In this document: positions 5,882-12,593 of the stretch, one piece after another
Position numbering within the stretch: position 1 is the first letter of the stretch
How the letters are laid out: every line of letters starts with the position of its first letter
DNA from: CAZBWE01 sp964495465
GTDB lineage: Bacteria; Planctomycetota; Phycisphaerae; Sedimentisphaerales; Anaerobacaceae
Assembly: GCA_964495465.1 (NCBI GenBank)
Contig: CAZBWE010000051.1
Span: 1-17,241 of the forward strand
Length of the DNA stretch: 17,241 bases
Direction of reading: 5' to 3'
The notes under the pieces: generated by a model
Told to the model about the DNA's origin: nothing
What the model saw: the letters and a program-made list of their open reading frames with translations, nothing else
The model's database searches: none
Program-made: the position numbers and the translations under genes

Positions 5882-7516
5882 TTATTTGGGTTTGGGATAA
5901 GCTCTGAATCTTTTACGCATTTCCTGTGTGATTTGGCCGCCGCTGTTTACTATATCCTGAAGAAAACCGACCGTAGCTTCTTTGATGTCATTGATTGGTT
6001 CCTTTTTTATTAGTTTACTCGGCGGGTCAGACCAGTTTCCCTGTACTTTCAAACGTGTGAGTTTGTCTTTCAGATTGTTGATAATATTGATAATTGGAAC
6101 GTTTTTGACGATAGCATCGATTTGCTTTAGCATTACTGCTTTGACATATATGTTTATCTGTTTTGTTTGCAGGTTGATTGTCCCGCCCGGTTCGGCTCTA
6201 ACAGCGGCAAAGAGATTGGCTATGTGAGCGGTTTTGACGGTTACAACAGGGCCGGTAGTGCTGAATGAGCATTCGGCATCAGACATCTTCAGTGGGTCAA
6301 GCTGCGATAAGCCAATAATGTTGAATAAGTGGGGAACTACCGGTATGACGGTGATGTCGGCATCATCAAGAAAAATTTGACCTTCGCCAATAAGGTTTTG
6401 CAAATCTTTACCCTTGCAGGAAAAGGTATAATTAAATGTAACCGTGCCTTTTGTTGCTTTTTTGCCCGGACCACCCAGAATGGAAGTCAGCTCTATAAAA
6501 CTCATATCTTGCGCTATTAATCGACCGCTAAATTCTGTCGGCTGGTTCTGTTCGGTTTCCACATATAATGAGCCGGCGGCATTGCCATCGCAGATGTTTG
6601 CCGTAAGATTCTCAAAGGCATAACGTCCGTCTGACACATTGACTTTGGTTGTGAGATTGTTGGCGATGATTTTACCATTCTTTGCCACTATCCATCCGTC
6701 AATGCTGGCTATGCCGTTTGGCTCTAATCCGCCTGGTTCTTTAAGGCAGCCGCTTATTTTCAAATCCGCTTCGAAGTTACCCTCAGCTGAGAGATTCGGG
6801 ATATTCAATGCTGCAAATACTAAGGCCGTCTCCGGTTTTTTCACTGTGTGTTTTAGCTGTAAAGAAAGTTCTGTTTCAAGTGTCTTTAAATCAAGCCTGC
6901 CTTTAGCCAGTAGTGATTCCATAGGTTCAGAGCCGGTTCGCTTTAAGGAAAAATCGTAGAAATTGTCCTTTTTGTAGGCCTGTAATTGCAGGTTCTCATA
7001 AAGCGTTTTTGTTCCCTTTGCATCAGTTACGGTGATTTCAGCATCATTTATAGTAAGCTTTCGGATATCCATTTTTTTTCTTGGTGTTGGCGATTGTTGA
7101 AAGGGATTGATAAAAGGCAGTGTAAATTTGCCGTCGGCTGTTGTAATCTGAATGTTCAATTTTTCAATTTTAATCTCTGTTACGACAGGATGTAAACCAG
7201 GCCATTTCTCAAAAACCATTTTTACTCTGCCTGTTTGCAGGCACTCGCGGCCGGCCCTGTCGAAGAAAACGACTTTTCCGAAGTATATCGGGCCGAAATA
7301 GTTTACCTCGACGTCTTCGATATTTATCTGCCCATCCCAGAATTTCAGAAGTGTCTTTTCTATTTCCAGGCCTACTTTGGCGGGAATCAGCCAGAAATGG
7401 CCAATTATGGTGATAAAAAATATCGGGAGAACGATAATGCCGAATATCCAGGACGGATATGTTGTCCGGCTTTTTTTATCTCGGTTTTTTCTATTGTCCT
7501 TTTGTTTTTCAGACAT
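5882..7516 (-). CDS. AsmA-like inner-membrane-anchored envelope protein
   Basis: The 544-residue product begins with a basic cytoplasmic tail (residues 1-20, rich in K/R) and one transmembrane helix at about 22-44. The rest is a long beta-rich periplasmic region with short repeating strands, as in AsmA/TamB/YhdP-type proteins (repeating beta-groove folds linked to lipid transport across the envelope). The AsmA-like C-terminal portion is seen at about 330-500: SFIELTSILGG, a glycine-rich GKGTVTFNYTFSCKGKDL-like stretch, LIGEGQIFLDDADITVIPVV, then GTINLQTKQINIYVKAV. Family assignment rests on overall pattern, so exact domain edges are uncertain. ATG 7516 has no strong ribosome binding site. It is the first gene of a probable two-gene minus-strand unit with the DUF434 gene, divergent from the RNase Z-like gene. 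Confidence 0.75.
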   Translation of the reverse strand: MSEKQKDNRKNRDKKSRTTYPSWIFGIIVLPIFFITIIGHFWLIPAKVGLEIEKTLLKFWDGQINIEDVEVNYFGPIYFGKVVFFDRAGRECLQTGRVKMVFEKWPGLHPVVTEIKIEKLNIQITTADGKFTLPFINPFQQSPTPRKKMDIRKLTINDAEITVTDAKGTKTLYENLQLQAYKKDNFYDFSLKRTGSEPMESLLAKGRLDLKTLETELSLQLKHTVKKPETALVFAALNIPNLSAEGNFEADLKISGCLKEPGGLEPNGIASIDGWIVAKNGKIIANNLTTKVNVSDGRYAFENLTANICDGNAAGSLYVETEQNQPTEFSGRLIAQDMSFIELTSILGGPGKKATKGTVTFNYTFSCKGKDLQNLIGEGQIFLDDADITVIPVVPHLFNIIGLSQLDPLKMSDAECSFSTTGPVVTVKTAHIANLFAAVRAEPGGTINLQTKQINIYVKAVMLKQIDAIVKNVPIINIINNLKDKLTRLKVQGNWSDPPSKLIKKEPINDIKEATVGFLQDIVNSGGQITQEMRKRFRAYPKPK

Positions 7517-7602
7517 TTGGCAAATACGAGCAAAGTGTTATATGAGAGTTTATGTACTAATTCCTTGATGCTTTGATATAAGTTTACACATATCTGCGAT
7601 AA

Positions 7603-7621
7603 TGTCAAAAACGAATTGACA
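7603..7621. promoter_or_regulatory. Candidate operator: inverted TGTCAA-N7-TTGACA
   Basis: TGTCAA (7603-7608) and TTGACA (7616-7621) are exact inverted hexamers separated by 7 nt, in the divergent intergenic region. The right half is also the -35 box of the predicted plus-strand promoter, and a further TTGACA lies 9 bp later (7625-7630). The left half read on the minus strand is a TTGACA too, so the site could simply be two back-to-back -35 elements. Confidence 0.35.
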
Positions 7622-7644
7622 TAATTGACATTTGTCTCTACTAT
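7616..7644 (+). promoter_or_regulatory. Predicted sigma70-type promoter of the RNase Z-like gene
   Basis: A perfect -35 TTGACA (7616-7621), a 17-nt spacer and TACTAT (7639-7644, one mismatch to TATAAT) form a near-consensus housekeeping promoter. Transcription would begin near 7651, giving a leader of about 80 nt before ATG 7731. Confidence 0.65.
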
Positions 7645-7655
7645 TGAGAAAACTA

Positions 7656-7721
7656 AAAACTTAAAATGCAAAGTGTAAAATTAAGGAATTCCACAGTTTT
7701 GACTTTTTACTTTTAACTTTT
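7656..7721. repeat. AT-rich imperfect inverted repeat centred on GGAATTCC in the RNase Z-like leader
   Basis: The palindrome GGAATTCC (7685-7692) is flanked by arms that are imperfect reverse complements. The left arm has ACTTAAAATGCAAAGTGTAAAA; the right arm has GTTTTGACTTTTTACTTTTAACTTTT. It occupies almost the whole predicted 5' leader and ends a few bases before the start codon. It could be a dispersed palindromic element or a leader hairpin. Confidence 0.5.
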
Positions 7722-7730
7722 TAGCTTCTA

Positions 7731-8618
7731 ATGGCCAGCCATAATTTAGCACGATTAAAAATAGGTGGTTTGGAAATCATCGGCTATTCGGTCGCAGGCG
7801 AAGAGACCGTCGTGGCAGTGCCTCAGCTTGACGTTTGCTTTGATGTTGGCAAGGCCCCCGACCAGATTATTTCCATAAACAATGTTTTACTGACTCACGG
7901 ACATATGGACCATGCCGCCGGTATCGCATATTATCTTTCTCAGCGGAACTTTTGCGGCCAGTCAGCCGGCACGATATTGGCGCCTAAAAACCTTTTAGGC
8001 CCGATACGGGAGATTCTCGATGGCTGGGTTCGGCTGGACGGTAATCAAATACCTGCTAATCTTGTCGGTGTGAAAGCCGGTGACGAATATCAGATTAAGC
8101 CCAATTTATTCGCGAGGGTATTTCCGACGAAGCATACAAAAGGTTCTGTCGGATATACCGTGATTGAAAAGCGAAAAAAACTAAAAGCAAAGTACTCTAA
8201 GCTTACCGGGCCGCAAATCGTTGAGTTAAAAAAACAGGGAATTGAAATCGATAATCCGCTGGAGATTCCTATTGTTACTTATCTTGGCGACACCCAATAC
8301 GTTGATTTTTCACAATTGGAATATATCGTCAATTGCAAAATTCTAATCGCCGAGTGCACTTTTTATGAAGGCGAGCATACCACAAGAGCGCAAGCCGGAA
8401 AACATATGCACATCGATGAATTCGCGGGATTATTAGATAAGCTGAACAACGAGCACATTATTATCACGCACACAACCCTGCGGACTCCGATGAGGGATAT
8501 TCGTAAGATATTAAAAGACTCCCTGCCGCCGGAGAAATACGACAAAGTCATCCTCTTTATGGACAACCGCCCATGGCACGGGCGGGGTGGACAAACGCTA
8601 CCGACCTTTATAACTTGA
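7731..8618 (+). CDS. RNase Z-type metallo-beta-lactamase fold hydrolase (plant TRZ1/TRZ2-like)
   Basis: The 295-residue product has the MBL-fold metal motifs of tRNA 3'-processing RNase Z: H56-x-H58-x-D60-H61 (LLTHGHMDHAAG), H135 in FPTKHTKGSVGYTV, D187 in YLGDTQYVD, AECTFYEG at 208-215, HMHIDEFA around 225-232, and H247 in IIITHTTLRTP. The segment KLKAKYSKLTGPQIVELKKQ matches the lysine-rich insertion typical of short RNase Z. The overall layout (GYSVAGEETVVAVPQLDVCFDVG, HIHxSE-like third motif) recalls the Arabidopsis short-form enzymes more than E. coli ElaC. Probable role: endonucleolytic removal of tRNA 3' trailers; another phosphodiesterase activity is possible. No Shine-Dalgarno site precedes ATG 7731. 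Confidence 0.85.
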   Translation: MASHNLARLKIGGLEIIGYSVAGEETVVAVPQLDVCFDVGKAPDQIISINNVLLTHGHMDHAAGIAYYLSQRNFCGQSAGTILAPKNLLGPIREILDGWVRLDGNQIPANLVGVKAGDEYQIKPNLFARVFPTKHTKGSVGYTVIEKRKKLKAKYSKLTGPQIVELKKQGIEIDNPLEIPIVTYLGDTQYVDFSQLEYIVNCKILIAECTFYEGEHTTRAQAGKHMHIDEFAGLLDKLNNEHIIITHTTLRTPMRDIRKILKDSLPPEKYDKVILFMDNRPWHGRGGQTLPTFIT

Positions 8619-8673
8619 AGTGTTATATCTGATATCAAATATAGTTAATAAGAGCCGACTAACCATTAATGTC

Positions 8674-8693
8674 ATTACCGCGAAAGCGGGAAT
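8674..8693. repeat. dRS3-like short palindromic repeat
   Basis: The 20-mer ATTACCGCGAAAGCGGGAAT differs by one base from the ATTCCC-N8-GGGAAT pattern of dispersed dRS3-type elements. It contains CCGC-GAAA-GCGG, a 4-bp stem with a GNRA-type tetraloop. It lies between two convergent genes, a typical site for such elements. Only one copy is present in the window. Confidence 0.5.
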
Positions 8694-8766
8694 CCGGAAC
8701 TGTTATAGTTTAGCCTGACAATCGCTGTATCGGTTCTTATTTACTGAAATCATTATGATATATGCT

Positions 8767-9702
8767 TTAAGTTGCAGTTCTCGAATTGGTCAGGCAGAGT
8801 TCGACAAGGTCGTTGATTACAGCAGTGCCGGCGCACATTACTTTATCAGCCCCGCCCCAATAGAGCTTCAATGTGCCGTCATCTTCCGCTACCGCGCCGC
8901 AACTAAAAACGACATTGTGCACATAGCCGACAACCTCCCACGGGTCTTCCGGTTGTAAAATCCACCGGTCAGATACGCCGAGAACTACCGCCGGGTCATC
9001 GAGCTTGTGCAGAGCAACTCCAAGCCGATATACGTGGCCGTCCATCGTCGGGAAAACACCGTGATAGATATTCAACCAGCCCTTATCAGTTTTAATTGGC
9101 GGAGCGCCCGGGCCGATTTTCATCTCGTCCCAGTGGTATTTGACCGGTTTGATTATTAGTTTCGAGTCGCCCCAGTGGCGCAAATCCGGCGAGTAACTTA
9201 TCCAGATTGACCAGGGACTAATCTCGCAGTGAGGTCTGTCCAGCCGAACGTATCTGCCACTGATTTTCTCGGGGAAAAGAACGGTATTTCGGTAATCGGT
9301 TTCTGTTATGAGTGCAACTCTTTCGACTGATTCGAAATCGAGTGTTTTAGCTAAGCCGATGCGGACGCCATTTGCCGAATATGCACTGTAGGTTATATAG
9401 TATGCACCCTCCAGCCGGGTAATGCGCGGGTCTTCGATGCTATATTCTTCGTATTCGCAAAAAGGCGGCTCTTTGCCTGGTACCATAAACGGCTCCGGAC
9501 GCGGCTCGAACTTGAAGCCGTCTTCGCTTTCAGCTATGCCGATTATCGACCTGCCTGTATCGAGGTGAGAGCGGAACAGCATTATATATCGGCCGTCAAA
9601 TTTCGTTACGCCGGCATTGTGAACCGTCTGGACCGGATAAGGGATATCGTCCTTTGTCAGAATTGGATTGCCTTTATAGCGCGTGACAAATGTCTTTTTC
9701 AT
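8767..9702 (-). CDS. Glycoside hydrolase family 130 protein (beta-mannoside phosphorylase/hydrolase type)
   Basis: The 311-residue product is a five-bladed-propeller enzyme by family. Seen: NAGVTKFDGRYIMLFRS (29-45), the catalytic-Asp block YSIEDPRIT with D91, DRPHCEISPWSIWISYSPDLRHW (155-177), KIGPGAPPIKT...GWLNIYHG (195-215) and YWGGADKV (281-288). GH130 members phosphorolyse or hydrolyse beta-1,4- or beta-1,2-linked mannosides; motifs alone do not separate the subfamilies. No signal peptide is visible, so it is likely cytoplasmic. It is the last gene of the operon dehydrogenase, GT4, GH130, 20 bp after the GT4 gene. This suggests glycan turnover or synthesis by reverse phosphorolysis together with the transferase. 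Confidence 0.88.
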   Translation of the reverse strand: MKKTFVTRYKGNPILTKDDIPYPVQTVHNAGVTKFDGRYIMLFRSHLDTGRSIIGIAESEDGFKFEPRPEPFMVPGKEPPFCEYEEYSIEDPRITRLEGAYYITYSAYSANGVRIGLAKTLDFESVERVALITETDYRNTVLFPEKISGRYVRLDRPHCEISPWSIWISYSPDLRHWGDSKLIIKPVKYHWDEMKIGPGAPPIKTDKGWLNIYHGVFPTMDGHVYRLGVALHKLDDPAVVLGVSDRWILQPEDPWEVVGYVHNVVFSCGAVAEDDGTLKLYWGGADKVMCAGTAVINDLVELCLTNSRTAT

Positions 9703-9722
9703 TTTACGTGTCTCTGCAAAAT

Positions 9723-10769
9723 TTATTTTTTGTTCTTTTGTTTTTCTAACCGGAAGATTTGCTCATATACCTTTTCATAGCCGCGGACCATACAGTCGAT
9801 AGTGAAATTTTCCTCGACATGCCGGCGGCACTTCCTGCGGTCTATTTTACCGATTTTGCCGACGGCTTCTACTGCCTCTTCCACATTATTAACCAAAAAG
9901 CCGGTCTGACCACCTGAAATGACTTCGCGGCACGAGCCCAAATCCATCGCGATAACAGGCACACCCGCAGCCATAGATTCAGCCATCACCAGGCCGAACC
10001 TCTCGGGGATTGTATTTAAATGAATAACGGCGTAGGCCTCTTTGAGAAGAGCATCGCGTGCTGTGGGATTTACAGGCCCTATGTACTGGATAGAAGAATT
10101 ATCAAGGTGCGGCTTGACAAGATTGTCGAAGTATTCTTGGTCTTGGATTATGCCGGCTATAAGCAGGTCCATATCACACTTTTTCGCAACTTCAATCGCC
10201 AGATGTGTTCCTTTATCGTTATGTATCCGTCCGTAGTGGACGAGCTTGTTACCCGGTGTTTCTCGAAATGTAAGGTTGGAAATGTCAATCCCGTTGTAAA
10301 CAGTAGCAAGATAAGGCAAATCTTTATTTCTGTCGGAATCACTGATAGAAACATAGTAAGTATCTTTATGGTCGTGATAGACTCGCAGTATATCCGGGTC
10401 GGAAAAGCCGTGGATTGTGGTCAGCATCGGTGTTTTGATAAGCCGAAGGTATGTCAATGGCAGGTAATCGAAGTTATTATGAATCAGGTCAAATTCATTT
10501 GCCCTTTCCATAATCTTGGAGATATGAAGGCAGGTCGAGACCAGCGGAATTTGCGATTCGTCCTCTTCATAACCCCTCTCGACCCAGCCGACGAGTTTTG
10601 CTTTCGTAATGGATTCTTTAGTGGCAAAAAGCGTTACATTTTTCCACCCGCGGGCTACCAGGCCTTCTGTAATATTGCTGGCCACCGTTTCCCACGCACC
10701 GTAAGCCCGCGGAGGCGTCCGCCAGGCCACCGGCGATAAAATTGCTATCCGTTTCTCCCTGATATCCAT
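9723..10769 (-). CDS. GT4 family glycosyltransferase
   Basis: The 348-residue product has two Rossmann-like halves (GT-B fold). The N-terminal half has IAILSPVAWRTPPRAYGAWETV with the PP..YG..E.V acceptor-side loop, and DLIHNNFDY. The C-terminal half has KLVHYGRIHNDKGTHLAIEVAK (about 175-196) and the nucleotide-sugar E-x7-E motif, E256...E264 in ERFGLVMAESMAAGVPVIAM. These are retaining transferases that use nucleotide sugars at the cytoplasmic face. The start ATG is only 1 bp after the stop of the dehydrogenase gene, so translation is probably coupled, and the GH130 gene follows after 20 bp. The donor may be the uronate or sugar nucleotide made by the upstream dehydrogenase, which is inference. 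Confidence 0.9.
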   Translation of the reverse strand: MDIREKRIAILSPVAWRTPPRAYGAWETVASNITEGLVARGWKNVTLFATKESITKAKLVGWVERGYEEDESQIPLVSTCLHISKIMERANEFDLIHNNFDYLPLTYLRLIKTPMLTTIHGFSDPDILRVYHDHKDTYYVSISDSDRNKDLPYLATVYNGIDISNLTFRETPGNKLVHYGRIHNDKGTHLAIEVAKKCDMDLLIAGIIQDQEYFDNLVKPHLDNSSIQYIGPVNPTARDALLKEAYAVIHLNTIPERFGLVMAESMAAGVPVIAMDLGSCREVISGGQTGFLVNNVEEAVEAVGKIGKIDRRKCRRHVEENFTIDCMVRGYEKVYEQIFRLEKQKNKK

Positions 10770-10770
10770 A

Positions 10771-12408
10771 TCATTTGTTTTTTCTCACTTCTTCTTTTAT
10801 TCTCTGGATATGTCCTCTGCCCAGAGCTTTTACCTCGCAGCCGAGTTCGAAGTATCTGCGGATTTTATCGTCGTCCAGTATTCCGAAGCAGTCGATTACC
10901 GCCAGGGGAGCTTTTGCCCATTCGACTATTTTATCCGGGTCGAGTTGCAGATACGGTTCGTGCGGCACAGCCAGTATTATTGCCTGTGCGCCAGACAGTG
11001 CTACAGCGATGTTGTGCTGGACGTGAATATTAACCAGGTCGTTCTGGTTGCGGAAAAATCTTGCCAAAGAATGACCCGGTGCCGGGTATGTTTCTTGTTT
11101 TTCCAGCTCATACCAGTGCTCTACATACGGGTCATGCACCTGCATTTCAGCTCCCATTTCGGTCAGCTTTCGAACGACTATCTCCGAGCCGCTGTAGCGT
11201 GTATCGCCCACATCCTGGCGGTAACTGGCGCCGCACAAAAGTACCTTTGCGCCGGCTATTTGCAGACCCATATTGCGCAGTGCATCTCGTGTCAGTTCCG
11301 CTGCATGAAGCCCGCGCGTGTCGTTGATATCGATAGCTGTTGTAGTAATCTTGAATATATCATCATCGAAACCGAGGATGTGTTTGTATGCCCAGTATCC
11401 CAGTCCTCCATCTTTAGGCAGGCAGTATCCGCCGATACCTGGGCCGGGAAATACTAAGTTGCTGTGTGTAGGCCGAGTTTTAATTGCCTTGATGACCTTG
11501 GTTAGGTCCACGCCATTGCGCTCGGCGAAGAGGCTCCACTCGTCAAGGAACGCCAGTATTGTCGCACGATAGGAATTCTCGACAATTTTGGTAGTCTCCG
11601 ATTCGATGGGCCGGTCCATAACGGTTAGTGGATATTCTTCAGTGTTTAGAACCTCACGCAAAAATTTCTCAACGCGCTGCTTTGCTTCCTGGTTACAGCC
11701 AGAGCACACACGCCAGAAATCTCGTATTGAGGCAACATAATGTCTGCCGGGCATAACACGCTCGAAGCTGTGTGCTAATAGCGGCTCTGTTTTGATGCCA
11801 CGCCCAGTAAAGGCCTTTTTCATAATCGGCCACGCCACAAACTCCGTTGTCCCCGGCGCCACGGTCGTTTCTATCAATGTAAGACAGTGTGTCGGCACCT
11901 TCTCGCCGATAGTTTTGATTGTTGCCTCCAGCGCAGCCATTTCAGCAGTGCCGGTTCGCATATTGCCGAGGTCTTTTTTTGTATAATCGCACTGGACATC
12001 GACGACTACGCAGTCGGCCAGCTTCAGGCAGTCACTGTTGTAGGTGGCAATAAGCGTTTTTTTCTCGAGTACGCAGCGGGAAATCATCGGCTCGACCTCG
12101 GGGTCTTCGGCTTTTACCGGTGACTTGCCTCGGTTCAAAATGGGAATCTTCCAGTAGCTGCGGGCGCTGGGGCGCTGGCAGCCGATGACAAATTTACCGG
12201 GTTTGCCGCTATTCTTATCAACGGTATCGGCAATAATGGCTGCCATAACTGCTCCGACAAAACCGACTCCCATCACTACAACGATTTCCTTACCTTCACC
12301 GCGTGCCGCATCTACCAGTGACTCGATTCGCTTATACTCCGCAGTGTACTCTTCGGATTTGGGTATATCAAATTGCTCACCTGTTGGACTTATTGAATAA
12401 TCCGGCAT
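10771..12408 (-). CDS. UDP-glucose/GDP-mannose dehydrogenase family nucleotide-sugar dehydrogenase
   Basis: The 545-residue product oxidises a nucleotide sugar to the uronate with NAD. The N-terminal Rossmann motif is VVVMGVGFVGAV (G47, G49, G52). Catalytic-site landmarks are E180 in LIETTVAPGTTE, K274 and N278 in ESETTKIVENSYRA, and the nucleophile Cys329 in GPGIGGYCLPKDGG with K332 and D333. The C-terminal UDP-binding domain has VLLCGASYRQDVGDTRYSGS and DPYVEHW. It is about 100 residues longer than typical UgD/WbpA/WecC proteins, because of an N-terminal extension of about 40 residues and expanded loops. The start ATG is preceded by GAGGGA at good spacing. It is the first gene of the three-gene operon; UDP-glucose versus GDP-mannose or HexNAc specificity cannot be decided. 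Confidence 0.92.
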   Translation of the reverse strand: MPDYSISPTGEQFDIPKSEEYTAEYKRIESLVDAARGEGKEIVVVMGVGFVGAVMAAIIADTVDKNSGKPGKFVIGCQRPSARSYWKIPILNRGKSPVKAEDPEVEPMISRCVLEKKTLIATYNSDCLKLADCVVVDVQCDYTKKDLGNMRTGTAEMAALEATIKTIGEKVPTHCLTLIETTVAPGTTEFVAWPIMKKAFTGRGIKTEPLLAHSFERVMPGRHYVASIRDFWRVCSGCNQEAKQRVEKFLREVLNTEEYPLTVMDRPIESETTKIVENSYRATILAFLDEWSLFAERNGVDLTKVIKAIKTRPTHSNLVFPGPGIGGYCLPKDGGLGYWAYKHILGFDDDIFKITTTAIDINDTRGLHAAELTRDALRNMGLQIAGAKVLLCGASYRQDVGDTRYSGSEIVVRKLTEMGAEMQVHDPYVEHWYELEKQETYPAPGHSLARFFRNQNDLVNIHVQHNIAVALSGAQAIILAVPHEPYLQLDPDKIVEWAKAPLAVIDCFGILDDDKIRRYFELGCEVKALGRGHIQRIKEEVRKNK

Positions 12409-12492
12409 TGTTAATCCCTCTTTTCATAATTCGATTTATTTCCTGCATTTGTTTTTAAACAATAAACATTGCACGCACGCCTGACTTTGAAC

Positions 12493-12592
12493 NNNNNNNN
12501 NNNNNNNNNNNNNNNNNNNNNNNNNNNNNNNNNNNNNNNNNNNNNNNNNNNNNNNNNNNNNNNNNNNNNNNNNNNNNNNNNNNNNNNNNNNN
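12493..12592. other. Assembly gap (100 N)
   Basis: Exactly 100 N bases, the conventional filler for a scaffold gap of unknown length. It hides the 5' part of the following surface-protein gene and any promoter of the minus-strand operon beyond 84 bp upstream of its first gene. Adjacency across it is a scaffolding inference. Confidence 0.99.
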
Positions 12593-12593
12593 T

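Noticed and set aside
10020..10739. Plus-strand 239-residue frame opposite the GT4 gene
   Set aside because: It is a shadow of a strongly supported glycosyltransferase with clear motifs. No ribosome binding site and no domain.
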